A stretch of 5,555 bases of DNA from Janthinobacterium lividum (GCA_943327025.2 CALPVO020000182.1:1-5555); one strand, 5' to 3'. Counted from the first letter of the stretch, positions 1 through 5,555 are shown. Notes: a model not told the origin generated them from the sequence alone. Translations and numbers: made by a program.

Positions 1-340
<340 letters not shown>

Positions 341-356
341 TCAGTCTCCGGAAAGC

Positions 357-380
357 AAAACCCCGGCCGAGGCCGGGGTT
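357..380 (-). terminator. GC-rich hairpin with short T run between rpmA and obgE
   Basis: On the minus strand, AACCCCGGC and GCCGGGGTT form a perfect 9-bp stem around a CTCG tetraloop, followed directly by TTTT (complement of 357-360). This has the shape of a factor-independent terminator, but the T run is short and obgE starts 20 bp later in the same direction. I infer a partial terminator or attenuator, or an RNA-processing or stability hairpin, that sets the ratio of L21/L27 to Obg. Confidence 0.6.
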
Positions 381-396
381 CTACGGGCAGCGAACT

Positions 397-421
397 GCTG
401 AAGCTGCCTCAGGCAGCCAGC
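397..421 (-). other. Hairpin enclosing the rpmA stop codon
   Basis: The minus strand reads GCTG-GCTGCC-TGA-GGCAGC-TT-CAGC. Six perfect base pairs close on a three-base loop that is exactly the rpmA stop codon, with four further pairs outside a TT bulge. It lies 16 bp before the terminator-like hairpin at 357-380, so the rpmA 3' end carries two stem-loops in series. The inverted repeat is seen directly; any effect on termination or mRNA stability is inference. Confidence 0.4.
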
Positions 422-672
422 GGCTCGATGCTGACGAAGGTGCGCTGTTCAGGGCCCTTCTTCTGGAACGCCACCTTGCCCTCGATGAGAGCAAACAAGG
501 TGTGGTCCGTGCCGATACCGACATTGCGGCCGGCCTTGTACAGGGTGCCGCGCTGGCGGATGAGGATGTTGCCGGCGAGCACGTGTTCGCCGCCGAACTT
601 CTTCACGCCCAGACGCTTGCTGTGCGACTCGCGGCCGTTCTTGGTACTGCCGCCTGCCTTTTTATGTGCCAT
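409..672 (-). CDS. rpmA: 50S ribosomal protein L27
   Basis: L27 is a large-subunit protein whose N-terminal tail reaches the peptidyl-transferase centre and helps place the tRNA acceptor ends. The product is 87 residues, close to the usual 84-87. It begins [16 protein letters not shown] and continues with [22 protein letters not shown] and [11 protein letters not shown], which are diagnostic of the family. The N-terminus starts directly with AHKK and lacks the cleaved extension seen in Firmicutes, as expected for a proteobacterium. The ATG at 672 is preceded by AAGGTG (682-687), about 9 nt away. A T-rich stretch on the coding strand lies just upstream of that site and could help ribosome loading. 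It lies 85 bp downstream of rplU and 71 bp upstream of obgE, and is almost certainly cotranscribed with rplU. Confidence 0.98.
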   Translation of the reverse strand: MAHKKAGGSTKNGRESHSKRLGVKKFGGEHVLAGNILIRQRGTLYKAGRNVGIGTDHTLFALIEGKVAFQKKGPEQRTFVSIEPLAA

Positions 673-757
673 GGCTTGTTACACCTTACAAAACATGAAA
701 ACTGGAAAACCGAACCGCAACCCCGGCAGCCTTTAGCCACCGGGCTCGCAGCAGAAT

Positions 758-1069
758 TTAGGCCGAGATGCCGGTGACCTTGATCAGCGTGTACTGCTGG
801 CGGTGACCCTTCTCGCGCTTGTAGTGCTTGCGGCGACGGAACTTGACGATGACGACCTTGTCCGCCTTGCCGTGGGCTTCCACGGTGGCCGTGACCTTGG
901 CGCCAGCAACGAGCGGCTTGCCGACCTTGATGTCGGCGCCAGCGCCCACGAGGAGAACCTGGTCGAATTCGACCGTGGCACCAGCCTCCGCCTCGAGTTT
1001 CTCGATGCGAACGACCGTACCCTCGCTGACGCGGTACTGCTTACCGCCCGTGTTGATGACCGCAAACAT
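758..1069 (-). CDS. rplU: 50S ribosomal protein L21
   Basis: L21 is a structural protein of the 50S subunit that contacts 23S rRNA and L20. The product is 103 residues, the same as in E. coli. It opens [17 protein letters not shown], has a central [12 protein letters not shown] strand region, and ends with the conserved basic block [16 protein letters not shown] followed by KVTGISA. The reading frame stays open further upstream, but the ATG at 1069 is chosen because the family begins at exactly this residue, an AAGG Shine-Dalgarno (1079-1082) lies 9 nt upstream, and the rplU promoter lies inside the longer open frame. It is the first gene of rplU-rpmA-obgE. Its predicted transcript has a leader of about 64 nt. 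No abnormality is seen. Confidence 0.98.
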   Translation of the reverse strand: MFAVINTGGKQYRVSEGTVVRIEKLEAEAGATVEFDQVLLVGAGADIKVGKPLVAGAKVTATVEAHGKADKVVIVKFRRRKHYKREKGHRQQYTLIKVTGISA

Positions 1070-1139
1070 GTGCTTGAACCTTGGTGCGAAACATTGACAA
1101 GAGGCCAACCCCAAAGGGAAGCCCCGGAAAGAGCCCGGA

Positions 1140-1168
1140 ATTTTAATCGGAACAAGCCCTTGGGTCAA
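1140..1168 (-). promoter_or_regulatory. Sigma70-type promoter of the rplU operon
   Basis: On the minus strand TTGACC (complement of 1163-1168) and TAAAAT (complement of 1140-1145) are separated by exactly 17 bp. Each hexamer matches the consensus at five of six positions. The predicted transcript starts near 1133, giving a leader of about 64 nt before the L21 start codon. Strength and position fit a ribosomal-protein operon. Confidence 0.75.
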
Positions 1169-1180
1169 ATGCGGTCTAGT

Positions 1181-1203
1181 CCGGGGTTGGGCTGCCGCCC
1201 CGG
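1181..1203. repeat. Inverted repeat in the rplU/ispB divergent promoter region
   Basis: CCGGGG (1181-1186) and CCCCGG (1198-1203) form a perfect 6-bp inverted repeat around 11 bases. It lies between the rplU -35 box and the ispB -10 box and overlaps the proposed ispB -35. It could be an operator, or simply a chance product of GC-rich DNA. Confidence 0.3.
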
Positions 1204-1215
1204 GATTGCTAAGAT
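1187..1215 (+). promoter_or_regulatory. Possible ispB promoter
   Basis: TTGGGC (1187-1192) and TAAGAT (1210-1215) are 17 bp apart. The -10 is fair (four of six) and the -35 weak (three of six). Transcription would start near 1222, leaving a leader of about 54 nt before the GTG at 1276, or no leader at all if translation began at the GTG at 1222. Moderate evidence only. Confidence 0.4.
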
Positions 1216-1275
1216 GGGGAGGTGAACGCCGTCCCCCACCCCATCCAGCAACCCGAGGCACAAGGAAGCGGCCCG

Positions 1276-2256
1276 GTGGACCCAGCCACCCTTTTGGCGG
1301 CCATCCGTGCCCCGGTCCGGGAGGATTTGGCCGCTGTCGACCATGCCATTCGCACCGAATTGGCCTCGGATGTGGTGCTGGTCAACAGCATAGCCGAATA
1401 CATCATCGGTGCCGGTGGCAAGCGCCTGCGCCCCCTGCTGGTGGTCCTGGCGGCCCGGGCGGCTGGTTACACGGGCCAGAACCATGCCAGCGCCGCGGCA
1501 CTGGTCGAGTTCATCCACACCGCCACCCTGCTCCATGACGACGTGGTGGACGAGAGTAGCCAGCGCCGCGGCCGCGACACCGCCAACGAGGTGTTCGGCA
1601 GCACCGCCAGCGTACTGGTCGGCGATTTCCTTTACAGCCGCGCCTTCCAGATGATGGTGAAGTTGGACCGCATGGCCATCATGGCCATTCTGGCCGATGC
1701 CACCAACACCATCGCCGCCGGCGAAGTGCTGCAGCTCATGAACCTGCGCGACCCAGACACCACCGAAGAGCGCTATTTCGAAGTCATTTACCGCAAGACC
1801 GCCCGCCTCTTCGAGGCTGGCGGCGAAGTGGCCGGCGTACTGGCTGGCGCTACCCCCGCGGTATGCAGCGCGCTGGCCACCTACGGCAAGCATTTGGGCA
1901 ACGCGTTCCAGTTGGTCGACGACGCACTGGACTACCGCAGCGACGTGGTTGAGCGCGGCAAGAACCTCGGCGATGACCTCGCGGAAGGCAAACCGACCCT
2001 GCCGTTGATTCATGCCCTACGCCATGCCACGCCGGCCCAGCAAGCACTCATCCGCCAAGCCATCGAATTCGGCGGTCTCGAGTATCTGGATGAAATCACC
2101 GCCACGATTGAATCAACTGGCGGTCTGACCTATACTGCGAGGCTCGCTGAAGACGAGGCACTGCGGGCCTCAGCTGCGCTGGAGGGTCTCCCCGGGTCCC
2201 CCTACAAAGAAGCGCTGTTGTCTCTCGCACGGTTCGCGGTTATCCGCAATACGTAA
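1276..2256 (+). CDS. ispB: Polyprenyl (probably octaprenyl) diphosphate synthase
   Basis: This trans-prenyltransferase adds isopentenyl diphosphate units to farnesyl diphosphate, making the long side chain of ubiquinone and related quinones. Numbered from the GTG at 1276 (326 residues; E. coli IspB has 323), it shows GGKRLRP at 47-53, the first aspartate-rich motif DDVVD at 88-92 within [32 protein letters not shown], the second aspartate-rich motif DDALD at 215-219, and [17 protein letters not shown]. The block around the first motif is identical to E. coli IspB, so C40 is the likely chain length, but this is inferred. The GTG at 1276 has AAGGA 9 nt upstream and gives the normal N-terminus. 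An in-frame GTG at 1222 would add 18 Pro/Gln-rich residues, but its only purine-rich sequence abuts the codon. The gene diverges from rplU, as in many gammaproteobacteria, and ends 7 bp before tRNA-Pro. Confidence 0.95.
   Translation: MDPATLLAAIRAPVREDLAAVDHAIRTELASDVVLVNSIAEYIIGAGGKRLRPLLVVLAARAAGYTGQNHASAAALVEFIHTATLLHDDVVDESSQRRGRDTANEVFGSTASVLVGDFLYSRAFQMMVKLDRMAIMAILADATNTIAAGEVLQLMNLRDPDTTEERYFEVIYRKTARLFEAGGEVAGVLAGATPAVCSALATYGKHLGNAFQLVDDALDYRSDVVERGKNLGDDLAEGKPTLPLIHALRHATPAQQALIRQAIEFGGLEYLDEITATIESTGGLTYTARLAEDEALRASAALEGLPGSPYKEALLSLARFAVIRNT
2108..2136 (+). promoter_or_regulatory. Internal promoter within ispB, probably for tRNA-Pro
   Basis: TTGAAT (2108-2113) and TATACT (2131-2136) are separated by 17 bp. 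The -10 matches the consensus at five of six positions and the -35 at four. The -10 is followed by GCGAGGC, a GC-rich discriminator of the kind typical of stable-RNA promoters under stringent control. Transcription would start near 2143, about 120 nt before the mature tRNA. The boxes are seen in the sequence; promoter activity and regulation are inferred. Confidence 0.55.
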
Positions 2257-2263
2257 GCCCAGT

Positions 2264-2340
2264 CGGGATGTAGCTCAGCCTGGTAGAGCACTACGTTCGG
2301 GACGTAGGTGTCGCAGGTTCAAATCCTGTCATCCCGACCA
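2264..2340 (+). tRNA. proK: tRNA-Pro (anticodon CGG)
   Basis: This is a complete 77-nt cloverleaf with an encoded CCA end. The acceptor stem pairs CGGGATG with CATCCCG, including the C1-G72 pair that marks bacterial tRNA-Pro, followed by discriminator A and CCA. The D arm pairs GCTC with GAGC. The anticodon stem CTACG/CGTAG encloses the loop TTCGGGA with anticodon CGG at 2298-2300, which reads the CCG codon. The T arm GCAGG/CCTGT carries TTCAAAT, with one G-T wobble pair. It corresponds to E. coli proK in anticodon and arm layout. It is packed between ispB (7 bp) and a kinase gene (19 bp) with no visible terminator on either side, so its ends must come from processing of a longer transcript. 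Confidence 0.97.
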
Positions 2341-2359
2341 CTTTTGTCTTCCACCCCTC

Positions 2360-3223
2360 ATGCGTATCCCCGAAGCCCTCCAAGTTCTCCTCGATGACGG
2401 CATCATCGACGAGGTGCGTCGCCAGCTGAAAAGCGGCAAGGAAGCTTCCGTTTACGTGGTCCGCTGCGACAAGGAAGTGCGCTGCGCCAAGGTCTACAAG
2501 GACATGGGCACCCGCAGCTTCCAGGCACGCGCGCAGTACCAGGAAGGTCGCAAAGTGCGCGGCAGCCGTCAGGCCCGCGCCATGGCCAAGAGCACCAGCT
2601 ACGGCCGCAAGGAACAAGAATCCGCCTGGAAGAACACCGAGGTAGACGCGCTCTATCAGCTCGTTGCCGCCGGTGTACGCGTGCCGCAGCCTTTCGGCTT
2701 CTTCAGCGGCGTGCTGCTCATGGAGTTGGTCACGGACGCGGAAGGCCACTCGGCCCCGCGCCTCGGCGAAGTGGATCTAGCGCCGGAACAGGCCCGCGAG
2801 TTCCACGCGTTTCTCATTCGTCAGGTCGTACGCATGCTTTGCGTCGGCCTCATCCACGGCGACCTGTCCGAGTTCAACGTGTTGGTGGGCCCCGAAGGCC
2901 CCGTCATCATCGACCTGCCGCAGGCAGTGAATGCTGCCGCCAACAACAATGCACTCGCAATGCTCCAACGAGATGTGGGCAACATCACCGAAACGCTCGG
3001 CCGCTGCGCGCCGGAACTCCTGGCAACGGACTACGCCAACGAGATGTGGGCGCTGTTCGAGCAAGGTTTGCTGCTCCCCGAAACGCCGTTGACCGGCGTG
3101 TTCGTGAAAGATGAAACAGCGGCGGACGTGGAAGGGATCGTCATGGCCATCGACGACGCTCGCGAAGAAGCCATCCGGCGAGAACTGGCACGCGCAGCAG
3201 CGCTGGAGCCAGACAGCGACTGA
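2360..3223 (+). CDS. RIO1-like atypical serine/threonine kinase (PA4780-like)
   Basis: The 287-residue product belongs to the RIO kinase/ATPase superfamily. In archaea and eukaryotes Rio1 acts in small-subunit maturation; the bacterial members are poorly understood. Visible motifs in order are the RIO-type nucleotide loop SGKEASVY (25-32), the ATP-binding lysine K44 in CAKVYKD, the hinge MELV (121-124), the catalytic loop HGDLSEFNVL (166-175, with D168 and N173), and the metal-binding IIDLPQAV (183-190, with D185). All catalytic residues are intact, so an active enzyme is expected. The C-terminal 40 residues are acidic and probably helical. The ATG at 2360 fits the N-terminus of relatives, but the 19 bp before it, back to the tRNA CCA end, are pyrimidine-rich with no recognisable Shine-Dalgarno. 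It is probably cotranscribed with tRNA-Pro. It faces the amidohydrolase gene across 76 bp with no clear terminator. Confidence 0.93.
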   Translation: MRIPEALQVLLDDGIIDEVRRQLKSGKEASVYVVRCDKEVRCAKVYKDMGTRSFQARAQYQEGRKVRGSRQARAMAKSTSYGRKEQESAWKNTEVDALYQLVAAGVRVPQPFGFFSGVLLMELVTDAEGHSAPRLGEVDLAPEQAREFHAFLIRQVVRMLCVGLIHGDLSEFNVLVGPEGPVIIDLPQAVNAAANNNALAMLQRDVGNITETLGRCAPELLATDYANEMWALFEQGLLLPETPLTGVFVKDETAADVEGIVMAIDDAREEAIRRELARAAALEPDSD

Positions 3224-3299
3224 GGGCGCGACCGTGTGAACCTGACAGGCGCTGGGGAATCAGGCGGCAAGGGACACGCACCCTACTGAACCCGGCGAG

Positions 3300-4601
3300 C
3301 TACTTCCCGCTCAGGTAGTCCACCGCCACTGTCGCCAGCGCGGCCACTCCCACCTTCAGCGCGGCGTCGTCCACTTTGAACAAGGGCGAGTGGTTGGCCG
3401 CGGCATCGGCTTCGCTCAAGCCTGGAGGGTTCACGCCCAGGAAAAAGAAGAACCCCGGCACTTTTTCCTGATAGACGGCGAAGTCTTCCGCCACCAAACC
3501 CGGCACTGCTTCCTTCACCGCCGTGGCACCCACTTCCGGGCGACGTAGCGAGGGCAGCATGCGGTCCACTAACGCCGGGTCGTTGAAAGTGACCGGTGCG
3601 CCGCCGTAGACCTGCACCTCGGCTGTGAGCCCGGAGGCTGCCGCGATGTTGGTCGCGGTGCGCTCCAAACGCTGCGCCATATCGACCATCTGCGCCGGGT
3701 CCAAGCTGCGGATGGTGCCTTCCAGCACCACTTCGTCCGGAATGATGTTGCTACGAATGCCGCCATGCACGGAACCGACACTGATGAGCGCAGGGCCCTT
3801 GGTGAGATCCACTTGTCGCGAGGGAATGAACTGCAGCGCCGTGACAATTTGCGCGGCGGTGATGACCGGGTCCTTGCCCGCCCAAGGCATGGCGCCATGG
3901 GTCTGCTGGCCTTTCACCTTGATACGGAACATGCGCGCACCGGCCATGGCCCCGCCGTGACGATAGGCCAAGGTGCCCGAGGTGCGCGGCATGACATGCA
4001 AACCGAACACGGCCTGAACTGGCGGGCGGTCCAGCACGCCTTCCTTCACCATCATGTCAGCCCCACCCTCCTCGCCTTGTGGCGGACCCTCTTCCGCTGG
4101 CTGAAACAGGAACACCACCGTGCCGCGCAGCTTCGCACGCATGCCGGCGAGCACTTCCGCCGTGCCCATCAGCATGGCGGTATGCGCGTCATGGCCGCAG
4201 GCATGCATAACACCTACTTGCTGCCCGCCGTACTCCGTGCGCACCGTGGAAGCGAACGGCAAGCCTGCAGGCTCCGTCACCGGCAGCGCGTCCATGTCCG
4301 CACGCAAAGCCACCACGGGCCCGGGAAGCCCACCCTTCAGGACGCCCACCACGCCCGTATGCGCCACCCCGGTGCGCACCTCATCGAATTTCAGCGACCG
4401 CAACTGCTCGGCTACCAGCGCCGCGGTGCGGGTTTCGCGGTTACCCAGCTCCGGGTGCTGGTGAATATCGTGCCGCCAGGCGATGACCTTCGGCTCTACT
4501 TGCGCCGCACGTTGTTGAATGTCGGTGTGGAGTGTGGGCGCCGTGGCGGGCAACACACCGCAAGCGGCAGCGACGGCTAGGAAAGCGGGCGAAAAGCGCA
4601 T
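3300..4601 (-). CDS. Secreted M20D-type metallo-amidohydrolase/peptidase
   Basis: The family hydrolyses amide bonds of N-acyl amino acids or related small substrates (hippurate, N-acetyl-diaminopimelate, auxin conjugates) using a two-metal centre. In the 433-residue product the ligands are in place: C135 and H137 in ACGHDAH, E170/E171 in QPAEEG, H202 in GLHVMP, and H404 in NHSP. Other landmarks are WRHDIHQHPELG (42-53), LRADMDALP (99-107) and the dimerisation-domain segment GQQTHGAMPW (231-240). The first 21 or so residues look like a Sec signal peptide: a short Arg-containing start, then a hydrophobic stretch. C14 after AAA is only a weak lipobox. A periplasmic or envelope location is therefore inferred. 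The ATG at 4601 is preceded by GGAG (4607-4610), 5 nt away; a TTG at 4622 would spoil the signal peptide. The exact substrate cannot be told from sequence. It is convergent with the kinase gene and downstream of recD. Confidence 0.92.
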   Translation of the reverse strand: MRFSPAFLAVAAACGVLPATAPTLHTDIQQRAAQVEPKVIAWRHDIHQHPELGNRETRTAALVAEQLRSLKFDEVRTGVAHTGVVGVLKGGLPGPVVALRADMDALPVTEPAGLPFASTVRTEYGGQQVGVMHACGHDAHTAMLMGTAEVLAGMRAKLRGTVVFLFQPAEEGPPQGEEGGADMMVKEGVLDRPPVQAVFGLHVMPRTSGTLAYRHGGAMAGARMFRIKVKGQQTHGAMPWAGKDPVITAAQIVTALQFIPSRQVDLTKGPALISVGSVHGGIRSNIIPDEVVLEGTIRSLDPAQMVDMAQRLERTATNIAAASGLTAEVQVYGGAPVTFNDPALVDRMLPSLRRPEVGATAVKEAVPGLVAEDFAVYQEKVPGFFFFLGVNPPGLSEADAAANHSPLFKVDDAALKVGVAALATVAVDYLSGK

Positions 4602-4639
4602 GGCGACTCCGGACGAAACCAACGGAAACTTAAGCTTGC

Positions 4640-4668
4640 ACCGTATGCCCGCACTCTGGGCAGGTCAA
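4640..4668 (-). promoter_or_regulatory. Possible promoter of the amidohydrolase gene
   Basis: On the minus strand TTGACC (complement of 4663-4668) and TACGGT (complement of 4640-4645) are 17 bp apart. The -35 is good, five of six; the -10 is weak but keeps the key T-A and final T. Transcription would begin near 4633, about 32 nt before the start codon. It lies after a hairpin at the recD stop, consistent with independent expression. Confidence 0.35.
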
Positions 4669-4689
4669 GTCAAGGCGCAGGCCGGAAGC

Positions 4690-4712
4690 TTGGGTTGACG
4701 CACTCAACCCAA
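4690..4712 (-). terminator. Perfect hairpin overlapping the recD stop codon
   Basis: TTGGGTTGA (4690-4698) and TCAACCCAA (4704-4712) form a perfect 9-bp stem with a 5-base loop. The recD stop codon (4704-4706) is part of the stem. No T run follows on either strand, so it is not a textbook intrinsic terminator. It may protect the recD mRNA 3' end or assist termination before the amidohydrolase gene. Confidence 0.4.
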
Positions 4713-5555
4713 CTCCAGTCCGCCTGCCCGCAGCGTGCGCCGCTCCACGGCAGCTTCCACCACGGCCGCTGTGCCAGCCACCACCGTGACGCGTCGGCTG
4801 GCACGCGTAACGGCGGTATAGAGCAGTTCGCGCGTCAGGTGCGGCGAAGGCTCGGGACCCAGCGCTACCACCACTTGCCCAAACTCGGAGCCTTGGCTTT
4901 TGTGGATGGTGAGCGCGAACGCCGTCTGCACGTCGGCAAGGCGCGAAGTGCCAACGGAGCGCACGCCGTCGCCCTCCGCAAACCACGCGCGCCAGCCACC
5001 TTCAGGCGAGCGCAGCACAAGGCCCACATCGCCGTTGGCAACGCCGATGGAAGAGTCGTTGCGCGTCACCATGACCGGGCGACCCTCGTACCAGTCGCCC
5101 GCAGGGTTGATGAGGCCCTGCCGTGCAAGGGCCTGCTCGATCGCCTCGTTAAGGCCCTCCACACCCCACGGACCTTCCCGGACCGCACATAACACGCGGC
5201 AAGTATCGAACTGCCGCAACAATTCGCGGGCCCAAGGCTTGAAGTCTTCTGCCTTGGCAGGGCGAGCTTGGAGCCACTGGGCGTAGGCCAAGTAGCCCGA
5301 AGACTGCATCGCCGTGCTGTCGATGGCTGCTGGCGTGACTGGCGACGTGATTGGCGACGCGACTGGCGACGTGACTGGCGACGTGATTGGCGACGTGACT
5401 GGTGACGTGATTGGCGACGTGATTGGCGACTTGGTCGGTGTTGCCGTCGGCGGCACCCCCTCCGGCATCCGTTGCGGTACCACTGCAGCGACAACCTGAG
5501 AAGGCGTTCCTGCAGCCAGACAAGTGGTGGCGGAATAGCTATTGAACGCCGCCCA
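4704..5555 (-). CDS. recD: RecBCD alpha subunit RecD, C-terminal part with inserted S-P repeat
   Basis: RecD is the fast 5'-3' helicase motor of the RecBCD nuclease that processes double-strand breaks. The frame is open to the right edge; 283 codons and a TGA are seen. From about residue 87 of this fragment it matches the RecD C-terminus: GYLAYAQWLQAR, VLCAVREGPWG (121-131), WYEGRPVMVTRND (155-167), NGDVG (174-178), motif V as TIHKSQGSEF (216-225) and motif VI as RELLYTAVTRASRR (242-255). Residues 42-73 are an eight-unit repeat of (T/K/A)SP(I/V). The 41 residues before it do not match E. coli RecD convincingly, and the usual YRF...SGIG motif IV block is not visible; it is either upstream of the window or lost. 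No frameshift interrupts the visible part. The expected partner recB would lie to the right, outside the window. Confidence 0.9.
   Translation of the reverse strand, partial: WAAFNSYSATTCLAAGTPSQVVAAVVPQRMPEGVPPTATPTKSPITSPITSPVTSPITSPVTSPVASPITSPVTPAAIDSTAMQSSGYLAYAQWLQARPAKAEDFKPWARELLRQFDTCRVLCAVREGPWGVEGLNEAIEQALARQGLINPAGDWYEGRPVMVTRNDSSIGVANGDVGLVLRSPEGGWRAWFAEGDGVRSVGTSRLADVQTAFALTIHKSQGSEFGQVVVALGPEPSPHLTRELLYTAVTRASRRVTVVAGTAAVVEAAVERRTLRAGGLELG
5337..5432 (-). repeat. Eight tandem 12-bp repeats within recD
   Basis: Eight contiguous 12-bp units, ACGTCGCCARTC on the coding strand, exactly in codon register, encode K-SPI, T-SPI, T-SPV, T-SPI, T-SPV, T-SPV, A-SPI and T-SPV in order. 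Apart from the alternating ATC/GTC codon, the units differ only by one K codon, one A codon and one silent TCA. The near identity suggests recent expansion by replication slippage. Because the unit is a multiple of three, copy-number change would not shift the frame. Confidence 0.95.

Noticed and set aside
722..744. CCCGG/CCGGG stem between rplU and rpmA
   Set aside because: Only 5 bp with a 13-base loop, and no clear T run directly after it; too weak to call a terminator.
1070..1261. Upstream extension of the L21 reading frame by 64 codons
   Set aside because: It runs through the rplU promoter and has no homology; the family starts at the ATG at 1069, which has its own Shine-Dalgarno.
1165..2013. 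Minus-strand reading frame of 282 codons opposite ispB
   Set aside because: A long antisense frame is expected in GC-rich coding DNA; it is His/Gly/Ala-rich without domains, and ispB on the other strand is certain.
2291..2749. Minus-strand reading frame of 152 codons ending in TGFEPATPTSRT
   Set aside because: The tail is the antisense translation of the tRNA-Pro gene, a well-known false-protein signature, and the rest is a shadow of the kinase gene.
3224..3299. Search for a terminator between the convergent kinase and amidohydrolase genes
   Set aside because: Only a 5-bp CCTGA/TCAGG pairing with a long loop was found, with no T run. The 76 bp hold nothing I can name.
3765..4580. Plus-strand reading frame of 271 codons opposite the amidohydrolase
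   Set aside because: It is rich in His and Arg with no recognisable domain, and is a shadow of the M20D gene, whose metal ligands are intact.
4602..4622. TTG at 4622 as start of the amidohydrolase
   Set aside because: The ATG at 4601 has GGAG at good spacing and yields a normal signal peptide; the longer form adds seven non-signal residues.
4630..4986. Minus-strand reading frame of 118 codons ending in CPECGHTVQA
   Set aside because: Most of it overlaps recD in another frame. Only a single Cys pair is seen past the recD stop, with no start or ribosome site there; a chance peptide or a tiny gene remnant cannot be told apart.
5066..5523. Extra reading frames through the 12-bp repeat on both strands, and a possible CRISPR-like array
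   Set aside because: A repeat unit divisible by three stays open in every frame that lacks a stop in one unit. The units abut with no spacers, so it is not CRISPR. The recD frame alone continues into conserved helicase motifs.

Overview
This window is a GC-rich chromosomal segment from what is most likely a gammaproteobacterium; a Xanthomonadales/Lysobacterales-type lineage is a tentative guess. The signs are the rplU-rpmA-obgE cluster divergent from an IspB-type polyprenyl synthase, a PA4780-like bacterial RIO1 kinase, and a RecD subunit of RecBCD. Nothing indicates a phage, plasmid, integron or CRISPR locus. Most of the window is housekeeping DNA, and I did not find an undescribed multi-gene system.

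Layout. Left end, minus strand: rplU (L21), rpmA (L27) and the first 112 codons of obgE (ribosome-assembly GTPase) form one operon read right to left. A near-consensus promoter lies upstream of rplU, and two stacked hairpins lie between rpmA and obgE. Centre, plus strand: a polyprenyl diphosphate synthase (ispB) starts divergently from rplU. It is followed within 7 bp by tRNA-Pro(CGG) and, 19 bp after that, by a RIO1-like kinase. A good sigma70-type promoter with a GC-rich discriminator lies inside the 3' part of ispB and could drive the tRNA and kinase. Right side, minus strand: a secreted M20D metallo-amidohydrolase converges on the kinase gene. Upstream of it is the C-terminal part of recD, which runs off the right edge.

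How the genes relate. L21, L27, Obg, tRNA-Pro and the RIO1-like kinase all point to translation or ribosome biogenesis. IspB supplies the isoprenoid side chain of respiratory quinones. The amidohydrolase and RecD appear to be separate units.

The most unusual feature is in recD: eight perfectly in-frame 12-bp repeats encode a (T/K/A)-S-P-(I/V) tract. It sits just before the conserved RecD C-terminal block, in a region where E. coli RecD carries ordinary helicase sequence that is not visible here. The other points worth a look are the transcriptional link between tRNA-Pro and a kinase gene with no Shine-Dalgarno sequence, the internal tRNA promoter, and the ambiguous ispB start.
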